Positions 43,126 through 54,537 are shown, counted from the first letter of the stretch. The stretch is DNA of 64,000 bases from Pohlia nutans (GCA_022496805.1 CM040085.1:20241811-20305810); one strand, 5' to 3'. Made by a program: numbers and translations. Notes: generated from the sequence alone by a model not told the origin.

Positions 43126-45110
43126 ATGGTCCTTGATGACACATCCCCATATGTCTCACTTTTAAAGAAAGCAACATTATAAGTAATAATACTTTAACCC
43201 AAGAACGTTAGGGTGCATGGCTAACCAATAGAAAATGGGCAACTTGAATAAAAATTTCCTTGAACATTGGGCCACTTTTTTTGTCCTTCCATTGACAATG
43301 GTTTACAACTTTCCTGCTTCCTTCTCCAACCTCCCTAGTCTTTGAAAAATGAAAAATGAAGGGTTGCACTTAATGCACTACATGGATGGAATTCACATGA
43401 TGCACTATAAATCACACGATGGATGAAAAGGCAGAGTGAATGCTCCTGAATGATAGTATCATTTGGGCAATTTCAAAAATATCAGAACCTTCATACTTTG
43501 ATACCTTTATAATACAACTGCATGCAAGAGAGGATGTTCTGTAAAACATGCATGAAGATACTGTACAGTACTGTACTCTGTAAGTATAGCGTTTTTGAAG
43601 ATGTTCGTTTTGTTCCTTGGCCACCTCACTCATTGTAGACATATTTGTTTTTTGCATGCAAACTAACTTACTTGAATTCGATCAAGATTTGGGAGTGATT
43701 GATTGATGGAGGGGCCCAGAAATCATATATTCCCTTCTAGAGCCCTGTATTCTTGCTTCACAAGAGACCTATTCCAAGTTGTTATGAGAAAATTTTCAAC
43801 AGTAATAATGCTCGTGCAAGAATGCCTCCACAGTATTCCATCATTCCTTGAGCTGAAATCTACCTATGCAGTACATTTCAGCTCTGAGTATGTTGTGTGC
43901 CCTGTGATATGAATTTGTCTTACTATTATATTTGTATAGTAATAAATGTTAATTATATTAAGTGAATCCATGTGAAGATAGTTCAAGCAATTTTATCCAA
44001 TGTACACTGACTTTTCAAAAATGGTCCATGTAGTAACAATAAAGAATGGTATTTCAAACCATTACTCACATTTTTTGATGCAGTCTATGCATGATTTCAC
44101 ATGCAATTCACAATTCACAAACCAGAAATTCACTATTGTTGACTTGGGTTTTAAATTATGTACTTGGCATTGTGCTTGTTAAAAATTCAGGAGAAAAAAA
44201 TTGCAAAAAAATTGGCCATAATATAATTCTCAATAATTGAAATTGCAAAGAGGGAAAATTGTAATTTTTTTTAAATTCAAGTTTTATTTTTAAGAATATT
44301 TTTTCATACAATTATTTTATATTGTAATTTATTTTAGTTTAATATTTTTGCGGTTACTATTATCGTTGTAGAAAAAAGTATGGTAGGGTTTTAATTATAT
44401 GATCATGCTTGTAAACTATACAGTTTATAAAAATATGACTTCATGTGGTTAGCATTTGGGAATGGTTGCACACCATGTTGCCATTTTTTTTAAATGTTGT
44501 ATAGTATGATGATAGCAATTTCATGAGGTAAAAATACCACAAAATCTACAACCAGTTCCAAATTTCCAACTCTAATTTTTGGTAGTCAAAAATAATAATT
44601 TAATTTAAAAATCAATTAGAAAAAATTAAGATAAACTATGGATTCAAAATAAAAGATAACTGTGTGCGTGTGAAGACACAATTTTTTAAATTAAATTAAA
44701 ATCATAGATGAAGATGCTTTTAATATTAATATGGATTAAATTGTTGAAAATACGTTACACTTTTTTAATTTTTTAAAAACTAACACTTAATTCATTTGTA
44801 AACTCTCATCTTACTTTGGTTAAAAATTGCGAAAAAGGTTCTAAATTTGTTCAATCCACCTTTTCTTCATAACACTGTTAAGCCCTAAACTTTATTAATA
44901 CCCCTAATAAAGTTTTGAAGATTCTCTCCCATGCTCTTGGATGATATTTGCTTTCACATCTTAAATTTGTCTTACTTGCTTAACTTCTACTAAATTCCCT
45001 CATATAATTGAGTTAATTGAAAACAAGAAGGGCTTTGTACAAAGTCTATGCGGGGTCAACAATCTTATATAAGCAATATCTGACAAGCCTTACACATGAA
45101 TTGTCCCTTG
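43126..45110. other. AT-rich intergenic DNA, nothing recognised
   Basis: No coding exon, RNA gene or complete element seen. 44200-44800 is extremely AT-rich. Confidence 0.55.
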
Positions 45111-45114
45111 GTCC

Positions 45115-45310
45115 CTTCATGAATAGAGCCATTGGTTTAGGGGAACATGTGGGAACCCTCCTCTAGCATTGGAGAGGGCACAAGTTCGACTCCCCGCCAT
45201 GAATGGTGCAGGGTCTTGTTTTAGATTATTCTTCAACTCACCACATACTAATTTTGCCATTTTTTGAAATGAAAACGAGTTGAAGGTGAGTATGAGATGA
45301 GTTTCCACTT
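45115..45310 (+). repeat. tRNA-derived SINE-like sequence, copy 1
   Basis: GGTTTAGGGGAACATGTGG resembles a pol III A box region, and AAGTTCGACTCC about 45 bp later resembles a B box (GGTTCGANTCC). A related sequence is at 52597-52745 with the same TAGGGGAACATGTGG word. Too diverged at both ends to fold as a functional tRNA. Confidence 0.45.
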
Positions 45311-45596
45311 TGAGACACTCTTTTCAGTTAACTCTAATGGCAAGTGTCATTTTTCACTCTAGTTCCAAAGAAAGTTATTCTATTAGTAAAAATCAAACTA
45401 AACATTAGGGAGTTGCATAACTTTATGGTCAGTATAGAATGTAGTGCTATGTGCTGTTTTTTTACAATTTTCTTCAAAAACTATGAAAGGGTTTTAGAGG
45501 TTGATGAGATTTGCTTCAGGTTTGACTAGAGTGATGGCTCCATGTTCTTGAACAAAATCAACGTTATCAATTCATTTTTGTTGAATTTGTACTTTT

Positions 45597-45717
45597 TACT
45601 AGTAGAAAAGGTGGCACTATTGAGGGAGATGCCCAGAAAAGTGTCATCCACATACGTGGAATTGGGCAAACATTTGCTTGGGTATCTCCCTCAACAGTGC
45701 TACCTTTTCTACTAGTG
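45597..45717. mobile_element. CACTA-like MITE
   Basis: TACTAGTAGAAAAGGTGGCA at the left and TGCTACCTTTTCTACTAGTG at the right, arms of about 40 bp including GAGGGAGATGCCCA / TGGGTATCTCCCTC. Exact 3-bp duplication TTT. The first base of the left end is changed from C to T. Confidence 0.88.
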
Positions 45718-45732
45718 TTTGTAGTCCAATTC

Positions 45733-45893
45733 TCAACATATGCGCTCCAATGCATTTTTATCATTTTTATTTTTATCCACAGCCAAGATCCTCCCTAAAA
45801 TGTACCAAAGATGAAGAGATGGGAGCTCATGCACCCTCACAAAAAGCACTAAATGGCACCGCACATTATTCCTCATGACCACAACTACCAAGG
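45733..45893 (-). repeat. Partial copy of the kelch 3' region
   Basis: Minus strand TGAGCTCCCATCTCTTCATC and following bases match 33330-33268 at about 80% over about 50-90 bp. The frame VHELPSLHLWYI mirrors VELPALHMWYI there. Confidence 0.5.
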
Positions 45894-46431
45894 ATTCTTC
45901 TTTTCTAGCTATATTTTGCCAGATTTCTTTACAAAACATGGCATTTCTCTTTTGTTAAGGAAAAAAATGAGAAGAATTTGAAAAAAAATTGCCAGATTTT
46001 CTCTATATTTTTTGTGAAGATAGCCATAATTTGTGAAGAAAACTACCAAAAGATGAAGAAATTCTATCAAAATATAAATGTAAGCTTAAGGTTTCGCCAA
46101 ATATTCTTTCCCAAATTTTTTGACGTCTCCAGTTAGGCTTCAAGAAAAAAAACACAGAAAAAACACTGACAGCTACGGGCTGAGTTTGTGTCTAACTGTA
46201 TAAAATCCACTGGTAACGTCCATTGTACGCCGGGATGACGTGGGTTTCTGGGATCTGGTTAGGCTGTTGCGATCTTGGAGTCCTTTGCCACCCCGAACTT
46301 TTTCTTAGAGAGGATGTAATTTATTGTGCAGGAGGTCGGGAGTTCCATTCACTTGGCTTGCCGGGCCCGCTATGCTAGACCATGTTCTTACCATCAAACA
46401 CTCTTTTATGCCACTGTTATATGCACCCCGA

Positions 46432-46696
46432 CTCTAAATCCCCTGGACGTTAATGCAAGTACTGTTCACCTATGGGCCCCATTTTCTGAAATTTCCATTT
46501 TGGGCACTCTGGGGTCTTTTTTTGGCAATTGTTTTTGCAAATTTGGAGCCTCCGGCTGAATTTTGGTCTAGATGAACCCCCTTAGGAATTTTAAACCCTT
46601 GAGGTTATTTTTTAAGGTGGGCCCCTACATGTTCAAAATAGGGGGATTTTTTGTCCTCTTGCATTAACGTCCGGGGAGGGGATGATTTAGAGTCTT
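46432..46696. mobile_element. MITE with GACTCTAAATC inverted ends
   Basis: GACTCTAAATCCCCTGGACG, then TTAATGCAAG on the left, and CTTGCATTAACGTCCGGGGA...GATTTAGAGTC on the right. Inverted ends of about 30-35 bp. Similar outer words (TTATATGCA) are on both sides. Confidence 0.75.
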
Positions 46697-46818
46697 TCAT
46701 TATATGCAACTTAAACCTCTATAATGAGTAATTGTATTTTTTTTAACTTAACCCTTTTAGGATGTTGGGCTGAAATATACGGCTTGGATACCTATGTTAG
46801 GATTTGTACAAGGCTCAC

Positions 46819-47729
46819 TTAACCCCTAAAGAACCAGGAGCACACCATTGTGTCTAAGAATAATTTCTTTACTTTAGTATCTTATTTGGTTTTCCTAATT
46901 TTAACTCAATGTTAATTAGAGAATTGTAAATGTTCATTACGAGAACACAAAATCCTTCAAGATGTGCAATTACATTGATCGATCTGCCGGGAACAAACTA
47001 AAACGTCAATGTAGGTGAATTTGGAACATGGTAGTTAGGGAGGTTGATGACCTAAAGAGCGTTTTCACACTAGGACGTCACATTGTCAAAAAAAAAGTGT
47101 ACAATATATAAAACATTGGTCATTACCGTGTCATAAACACTGTATAATAATTATGGAAAATTTTAAAATATATTTAAAATATAATCTTTTCAAAATATTT
47201 GGAATCTTTTCTACATATTTTATATTTATTTGGAATATTTTTGAATATTTTTGAAATCTTTACACACTTTATGCAATGTAACAATTAATAATGATCACAA
47301 GCACCAATTCAATAATCACCAACAAGTCACTTCACCCAAACATAAATCTTTCGGAATCAATCATCGTTGTTGTATTCAGTTTTAGAACATCATTTTTTGT
47401 GAGCACCTAAACACAACACATCTTTGTATGCTCCTGAAATTTCAAACTCTAATCATGGTTCTAGAATTTATGAGAATGTTTGTTGTGAATGACCTCTTGA
47501 TTTTGTTCAAAGATTTCAAAAAGAAAAACTCATCATCAAACCTTATAATCATGTCATATATACGATATATTGTCCTGAAAATTGATATACAGTGTCACGA
47601 CTAAGTCTTCTTTGAGCTCCAACGATGACGTTTTCTACATGAACACCAATCAGAGATACAATTGCTTTCTTGAAAGCATTACGAGAAGTGATGAAATTTT
47701 AGGGATGAACATGGTCCTTTAGAAGTTAA
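46819..47729 (+). mobile_element. TTAA-flanked piggyBac-like element, family C copy 2
   Basis: TTAA-CCCCTAAAGAACCAGG on the left and ATGGTCCTTTAGAAG-TTAA on the right. Full-length relative of 38787-39719. Both copies keep TTAA-type borders (here exact on both sides). Confidence 0.88.
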
Positions 47730-49700
47730 GAGATGAAGGGATTCTTTTTTTAGACTGAAATTTTTGTAGGGATTTGCTTTGAAGGATGTGATGTTCTATA
47801 ATTTTTTGCAAAATATTCTACAAGCAAAAAGAGCAGTTAGGTGACCTATATTTTCATAAGGAATATGTAGAATTTGACATTGCCCTAGGCAAATATTTGA
47901 TCCAAAAGTCCAAATAAATAATTATAAATTTATAAATTATGTCCTTCATGGTGATGCCATCTAGATTGCAAGTTTGCGTGCATACCAATACGTTCAAGAA
48001 GGTGCCTCAAATAGACAAATACAAAAAGCATATGGGCATTTCAGACCCCAAAATTCTAAAGGGATTTACCTTGAAGGTTCACATGGCTACTCTTGTAAGG
48101 GATGGGAACCGACGGGATATAAGAAAGAAGTAAGGTCATACAAAAGGAACTTCTCATCAAGTATACAAAAGTGTTGCAAGAGATAGAGGGTTGCAATACA
48201 AGAATGCAAAGGAAGTTCACAAATACTCGAAGAGAAAATCCTATTAACAAGGACGGGAATACAAGAGGATTCCAATACTGTTGACGAGACTAAAAAACCC
48301 TTTGTCTCGTCATCTATTTATACTATCTATATTTATAAAACCTTCTTAAAACCCAAAGGTCATACTTCTATGAATCCATGAACAACATGTGAAGGACTTC
48401 TATGACTATATGAATATAGAGTAGTTTCTAAAGGGCTACGAAAGGGTATGTCCGTGACAACTCCGGCCACATACATGCGTGTATTGTATATTTGAGCAGG
48501 AAGGGCTGTTTAGGATAGCTTGATGTCGAAAGAGAAATTGTGGGTTAGGCCGTTCTCAATCCATTGGTATCTCATCTAGACCGTAGAACTCGTGCGCTCT
48601 TGGAGCTACGATCTCAATGCAGCACTCAAAGAGCTTCACCAAGTTGGGATGCCCGGATTGTGACAACGGTCTCGTTCTAATTCATGAGTCGTTTCTTACC
48701 ATTTTTGCTAATAGAGCTCGACACTTTGATCGTGAAATTGCACGGTCATCACTTTCCACAACGTGCACTTGTACCGGGACTTGTACATTGTTCCATATCT
48801 ATGGTAACATGCTCGCTTTGTTAGCTTTGCGGGTACCATGACATAATGCACGCTGCAGACCTCGCCACACCGCACTTAGTTCAATTCAGGGAGGCATTTC
48901 TCGCCACCAAGACATTGGGATCCTCGTGGTAGGATGACTAGTCTTCCGAAGGATTGCATATTCTCCTGCCACCTCTTGGGCACCACCCACGCAATCCCAA
49001 ATCCCACCATCTTGTGGCCGTTGAAGCTGGCTGGACGACGCGCTTCGAGAGCTTGAGAGTGGTTGGTACAGCATCCACTACTTCAAATCCTGGTGATTTC
49101 AACTAGTCTAAATGGCCGTTTCTGACTTGTTTTGTACGAGGCCCACTTGAGTGGGATGAGTGGAAATGGGCCATAATAGGACAACAGAGTCTTCCCGCAA
49201 TTTAGCAGCACTTTCCACTATCTATAGTACTCATCCAATTGCAATCACTGTAGAACTTAAGTCAATCCAGTAAACTGCCCGACGATCTCAACTTGTTCAA
49301 AATACAGTGGGTCCCTTTACACAACTGTCAAAATTCGATGGGTCCATTTGTGTTCATTTCATTTGTCTGGTTTTTCTTGCAACAGTCGGTTGACATTGAG
49401 CACCACTGAATGAGACTCGATTGTGAGCTCTTTGAGCCGTTGGATTGCAGAATTACTGAGCGGTTTTATTGCATATTGCATATTGTGTGAGCTGTTTCAT
49501 TTTTGTTCGCAGCAATTCTCCGTTGTCCACATCTGTGACTGTAGTTGAACGTGTACCAAAGTAATGCCATGCATTCAGTTTCTGACATTGAAGGAGTATA
49601 TACAATTTTTTCATTTTCTTATTTTTTTTGAAAGTATTGTCAAAAGTCGCTTACACTTACAGCCTGCTAATTACTCCTTATGACCTGAAAATTTCTACAA
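47730..49700. other. Intergenic, possibly more captured fragments
   Basis: AT-rich to about 48430, then GC-richer. A minus-strand stretch at 49080-48890 has open frames in all three phases with protein-like pieces (FNGHKMVGFGIAWVVPKRW in one) that I cannot assign. A plus-strand frame at 48617-48841 (KLGCPDCDNG) is also unassigned. Confidence 0.4.
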
Positions 49701-49714
49701 TAACTCACGCTTCC

Positions 49715-49841
49715 GACATGAGGTTCACCACACTTGGCACCAATTGCATTAATCTTGTCGATGAATATAAATGGTACGTGCAAACTGCCGTGTCCTTCAG
49801 ATCATACCTCTCACCCTTGCTGTAGATACCCTCACAAACAT
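49715..49841 (-). pseudogene. FtsH-like AAA-protease fragment
   Basis: The minus strand reads MFVRVSTARVRGMI, a stop, then RTRQFART, a shift, then FIFIDKINAIGAKCG. This parallels FtsH proteases, where MFVGVGASRVRDLF is followed about 12 residues later by the Walker B box IIFIDEIDA. The catalytic Glu of Walker B is Lys here, and a stop plus a frameshift break it. Only about 40 codons remain. Confidence 0.6.
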
Positions 49842-50817
49842 CTGCAAAACAAACACGACATATGATCATCCACTATGATAAACAAGTATAGAAGCAGATC
49901 TTGACGATCAATAAGTTATACCAAACAACTATTCAAAAAAAAGAAAAGAAAAAATGAGCAAAGTTCTCAAATGCAAAATCTAAGAATGCCCTATATTGCC
50001 TCCAATATCACTACCATGGTTCACTGAATATCATTGCATTGAGTTGCCGTCTCCAAGGTGATTCTTTCTAAATGAGCCTGCACGTCCAGAACCCTAGATT
50101 ATGTATCAGTAATCCAATTAGAAGTGCCATTCTCCACTCTTTAAACATACATTTGTTGAATATGTTTTTATTCAAAAGACAAAAACTATTTCAAAATTGT
50201 GGCTTTACTTTCCAGAATGTGCCACGACCACGAGGGAAGGCAGAACCCCGGCACAAATTGTATATCTGGCAGCACTCTCAATACACTAGGGTCTTCTCTA
50301 CATCTTCCAGAACGCTAATCTTGTGAGACTTAGCAAGAAAATCAGTAAATTGTACTCACAACCAATAATATAACAAGTTATTGGCTCAATTATAAGCAGG
50401 TAGAAAAACAAACAAAACTGATGGTATACATAAACGACATTTCAGATTGAACCACCAATAGAAAGGTATGTTCATGACATTATTCATCACCCGTATGCAT
50501 ATTTCGGAACCATAAAAGGCTATAGAGATGACAAAGAATTAAAGGCAAGCCCAACATGATTACAATTAGACCCCAAAAATTGTATGGTTATAAATTTAGG
50601 TTTGTTCAGCATTCAAAGAGGATCAATGCCCCATCATACTATTCATTCAGAGTAGTTGTTGGCTCCTTTAGAATCAGGAAGGAAAAACAAACAAAACCGA
50701 TGCAGAAACGGTAATTCAGGGTTGTGATTGAACGACTAATAAAAAGTTTATTCAGAACAGAGAAATCGTTTATTGAAAACAGAGAAACATCGTGACAAGA
50801 GCTTCAAAGTCACTTAC
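49842..50817. other. Intergenic between pseudogene fragments
   Basis: AT-rich DNA with a GC-richer patch at 50215-50330 that may hold another decayed exon (minus strand frame ISVLEDVEKTLVY, unassigned). Confidence 0.35.
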
Positions 50818-51084
50818 CATCCGACGATCCACCATCAACAGCCATCTGCGCATAGCAGAGTTGGGAAAGTATCGAATCCATCAGCGAGACACAAGGTCAA
50901 AATTAGCCTCATTCCTCTTTGACAGTTTGCCATGTCTACTAGCGTGTGATCCCAAGTGGACTGTGTAAACACGAAGAAGAATGATCCACCCAAATCCAGA
51001 GTCTACTAGAGCAACTCTTCCAATCGCACTCTCCCCGAGATCGGCAATCATTGTATCTGTTTTACGAACATGATCATGGAGAAC
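50818..51084 (-). pseudogene. Neutral/alkaline invertase (GH100) exon, frameshifted
   Basis: One exon with correct acceptor (CTGCAG|GTTCTCC) and donor (ATG|GTAAGTG) reads [39 protein letters not shown], then after a 1-base shift [20 protein letters not shown], then [15 protein letters not shown], a TGA, and after a second shift LMVDRRM. These are the central blocks of plant cytosolic/organellar invertases ([47 protein letters not shown]), enzymes that split sucrose. Two frameshifts and one stop show it is dead. No other invertase exon was identified nearby. Confidence 0.88.
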
Positions 51085-51145
51085 CTGCAGGTTATGATGC
51101 ATGAATAACTTCATCAGTAAGCAACAGGACAACAACCATTGCCAA

Positions 51146-51147
<2 letters not shown>

Positions 51148-51193
<46 letters not shown>
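51148..51193. repeat. (TA)n microsatellite
   Basis: TA run of about 45 bp between the invertase and uS5 fragments. Confidence 0.95.
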
Positions 51194-51195
<2 letters not shown>

Positions 51196-51441
51196 GAGGC
51201 AGAAATCGCTCTCCTAATTTGACAAACAAATATTCAGCTTCAAAATGATGGAAGCTAATGAATCATGGTCAGAAAACAATATTTACCTTGAAACTTGCAG
51301 GCATAACACCTTCACTTAAAAAAAAGCAACATTCGCCACTATAAAACAAAACAAATATATGTAAAGAAAACAAACCTAATATATGTCAATGCAAATGTAA
51401 CCTAATATGTCGACCCAACAAAAATGCAACAGGAAACAAAC

Positions 51442-51783
51442 CTAGTGCGTTGTCTAGCACGCGTCTGCTTCTACACGGGCATGATTTCATGACCTCACCC
51501 TTCAACGCGGACCCAAACTCCACGATCTGGTGTTCCTTGATGGGCAAGGAGAACAAGTAGATGTGCTCCAGGGACTTAATGTTGCCGTCCTTCACGAGGC
51601 AGCCCAGCTTGATCACGGGCGCCTACTTCTCTTCGTCGCGCTTGGCGCCGTGGCGTCCACGCCCTGTGTCACCTCGCCCTCTATCGCCACGGCCTCCGCA
51701 GTTGCCCCCCGCGCTCGCCTCCGCGCCCGAAGCCGCACCCAAAGCCTGCGTGCTCTACTCCGCGCTCCGGCACGCTCCGACAT
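51442..51783 (-). pseudogene. RPS2: Ribosomal protein uS5 (40S RPS2) fragment
   Basis: Starts ATG TCG GAG CGT GCC (MSERAG), followed by the family's Gly/Arg-rich N-terminus in a shifted frame (GRGDRGRGDTGRGRHGAKRD), then EEK, a TAG where Trp is expected, [20 protein letters not shown] and [11 protein letters not shown], another shift, and IMPV, TAG for Gln, KQTRA. It ends at a plausible donor (ACTAG|GTTTG). At least two stops and two frameshifts make it non-functional. The remaining two thirds of uS5 are absent; the next sequence downstream on this strand is the invertase exon. Confidence 0.88.
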
Positions 51784-52590
51784 GATTGCTACAGGGGAAT
51801 TAGCTTGAGAAAAACAATCTCTCCGGCCAAGCAGCAGTGCTCGCGAGAGAGAAAAGGAACGGACTTACCGCCGCTGTGAGTATTCCCCCCGACTGAGCAA
51901 GCACGAAGCCCTAACCGAGCCTTCGCCTCGGATCCCGTGCCTGTCTACCCACTCTGCCGAACCGAGTGACTTTGTTGCCTCGGTGGAACCCACAATTGAT
52001 GTTGACTTGGCACTGTGAGCTGGACTTTTTGAATAAGGCTTTTTTGAAACTCCTAACTACCCATGCCTAGCATATAAGTAAAATTTTGTTTTTCCTTTGG
52101 TAAAGCAACACGCACCCTGTAACGTAGACAGATAAGGAAACAATGGATAGAATCTTCCATATACCAGTATATATATGTATGTTCATCCATAAAATTATCT
52201 ATTATAAGGCACCCTATTCAAATATTAGCAATTTTAGTAATACTTTTAGAAGATTTTGTCAATTTCGTCCACCTTTTTACTCATTTTTTCTAGTGTAAAA
52301 GTGACCACTACCAAAGTGAGGTAAGATTTAGGCAAAAAAACTCCAATAATGTTGTGGTTGTTGTTCATTTTTGGATAACCATTTTGGGAAGTAAGAAAAT
52401 TAAATTCAATGTATAGTTATGTATAGTGCAATGGATTATTTTATACGGACGTATTGGAAATTGACATAGATATTAGAGAAATTTGCAAAGTAAAGAGGGT
52501 GACTTCCTTTCATCACCCACCTTTTTCCCTAATGTTAATTGTTAAATTCTATTTGAAATCACAAAGAACACATGGTTTGGCTTGGGTAAA
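51784..52590. other. Intergenic; GC-rich 5' flank of the uS5 fragment, then AT-rich DNA
   Basis: 51784-52010 keeps a GC-rich promoter-like composition that may derive from the uS5 5' region (GCCCTAACCGAGCC). The rest is AT-rich and unassigned. Confidence 0.4.
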
Positions 52591-52596
52591 CTTCCC

Positions 52597-52745
52597 ATGG
52601 GTGTAGGGGAACATGTGGTCAACAAATGGGAGCAGGGGCTTGAATTGGGAGAACATGCCTTTTCCATTGTGTAGGTCCAAGCTCAAATCCCACCATCCTC
52701 ATTTTTCTTTTTCATTCATGCAGAAATAGGTGAGTTGAAACTCCT
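52597..52745 (+). repeat. tRNA-derived SINE-like sequence, copy 2
   Basis: TGGGTGTAGGGGAACATGTGG (A-box-like) and AAGCTCAAATCCCACC (B-box-like) relate it to 45115-45310; both continue into a GTGAG.TGAAACTC-like 3' part. Confidence 0.4.
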
Positions 52746-53086
52746 TTTGATCTATTCTTGGTAGTCGTGGAGTTTAGGCCGGAGTTTTCAATTTATTTCC
52801 TCTTTGACGGAACTTTAGGAATTTCTCTATTCTCTGATATGTTTTTATTAAGATCTAAACAGAGTGTAAAACATTAAATTTTCTCGTTTGATGTTGACTT
52901 GGCCTAATGAGCGTTGCTGCCATTCAATTTTCCCATTAATTTTAAATGATTTTTAAACCGCTAACTACCGGTACCTATGCCACTCGCTAGGAATTTTAGG
53001 GTTTGGCACTTGATAGGAATTTCTGTCACATTTTACGAAGCATTTTTAATGCTCATCTATAAAATTATCTATCATAAGGCACTTGT

Positions 53087-53370
53087 AATGTCTCCCCACG
53101 GGTAACAATAAGCAAATTAGTCCTATGCATTGGAAAGCATGTAGCAAACTTAGAAACAATAACAGAAAACACGGATGTGAGATGAAGTGAATGGATGACA
53201 AACAAGCAATTAAGTTGGGCATGTATCAAGCATGAGCCATGCAATTGATTTGGCAAGAGTTTACAAGCTAGAACCACTGCACATCAGGACCCACACGGTC
53301 GGCCTCTACTATGAGTAGTCGCTTCAGTGGGTTGGTTGAGTTGAATGAACCGCGGTTTGAAGTACTGCAT
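53087..53370 (+). repeat. Long direct repeat, copy 1
   Basis: GTAATGTCTCCCCACGGGTAACA through GGTTTGAAGTACTG matches 54916-55200 at about 80% or better (CATTGGAAAGCA, GTAGCAAACTTAGAAA, CAAGCATGAGCCATG, TTGATTTGGCA). The two copies are in the same orientation 1.83 kb apart. Confidence 0.8.
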
Positions 53371-53476
53371 CCACCTGAAACAAAACCAAACACTAGCATC
53401 CCAAATATCAATAACATCGCTTGATACAGAGCTCGGAACTCAATCACCTCTCAACATTACATCTTCCAAAAAGCTT

Positions 53477-53806
53477 TTAACCTCTAAACGTACCAACCCT
53501 TTGCACAAAAGTAGATTCTAGCCTCAAAAGTAGATATTAACATGGCTCAAATGTACATGAGGTGTACATGAGAAGACCATTGCAAGCATAAAATCTACCC
53601 AAAAAATTTGACATACATGCAGTTGAAGGCTTCTCCAATATTATCAACAGATCTCCATCACAAGAGATTTATTGTAATTGGTAAAGAATTTAATAGGCTT
53701 TCAAAGGTGACTTGGATGAAAATCATCCGAGGTTGTATGAGAAAGTTACAAGGCTTCAAATTTGTTTGTGATCCAGTTTCTAGACGCTGGAACGTTTAGG
53801 GGTTAA
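53477..53806 (+). mobile_element. TTAA-flanked piggyBac-like element
   Basis: TTAA-CCTCTAAACGTACCA on the left and TGGAACGTTTAGGGG-TTAA on the right, 330 bp. The inverted ends agree at about 13 of 15 positions. Confidence 0.75.
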
Positions 53807-54031
53807 ACAAAGCGATATGGGCACCGTTACTGACTTTGTAACTACTGTATTGTATATATTATCAAGTCAAACACTAGTCTGGCATGTCGTTCATATACCT
53901 TTCGAAAGGATTTCTTTGAAGAGGGAAAAAAGGGACTTTATGTTAAATAAAGAAACAAAAACAACAATACAGCCGCAGGAGAAAAGGAGAAAGGTAATTG
54001 CGAGGAAAAGTCAACATGTTCTCATTTCTGC

Positions 54032-54537
54032 CACAACATTCAGTAGCCTTCGTTGGCTCTGCCTTGCCCTTGAGGAGAATGTGCATAATATTTGACATCA
54101 TCATCCATGCAAAATCAGCAGCTAGCTTGTTCTACAGGAAGGTGGAGGTAATGGCAACTAGGAGGGGAAGGTCAAAATGATCTCAAACCTCCAAACACAT
54201 AATAAAAAAGAAGAAGATATTGTAGTGACTTACTGCCGGCACTAGAGGAGCACGCCGGCCAGCCAACGCTAGTTGGCAACTTTTTTTAAAAACAATTGTA
54301 AAAAAGTTGGTTGGCGCTACAAGCGCCAAACTACGTGTCGACAAGTGTTGGCAACGTTTCTTTCTTCTTCTTTTTTTCTTTTCTTTTTCTTTATTTGGTT
54401 TTATTCTTTTTCTTTTTCACTCCATTCTAGTGACCTTTAACGATTGGCTCTATCCATCCCTTTTCTGAATGAACTTCTATACCGTTGTATAGATGTAAAG
54501 ACAGTGCGCGTGAAGGTGAAGGCTGCTGAATGTTATG
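54032..54537. mobile_element. Repeat element B, copy 2
   Basis: CACAACATTCAGTAGCCTTC on the left and GAAGGCTGCTGAATGTTATG on the right; the interior is homologous to 30777-31271 throughout. Confidence 0.8.

Noticed and set aside
46258..46350. tRNA-like words (GGTTAGGCTGTTGCGA and GGGAGTTCCATTC)
   Set aside because: B box mismatched and cloverleaf not possible; not called without further copies.
48617..48841. Plus-strand frame with KLGCPDCDNG, considered as an SPT4-like zinc-ribbon fragment
   Set aside because: Only one CxxC knuckle matches, and the surrounding residues do not follow the family.
48886..49080. Minus-strand protein-like text in three frames
   Set aside because: No family recognised and no consistent frame; left as unassigned, possibly another captured fragment.
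50215..50330. Possible further invertase exon downstream of the invertase fragment
   Set aside because: The frame ISVLEDVEKTLVY and the following text do not match invertase blocks well enough.
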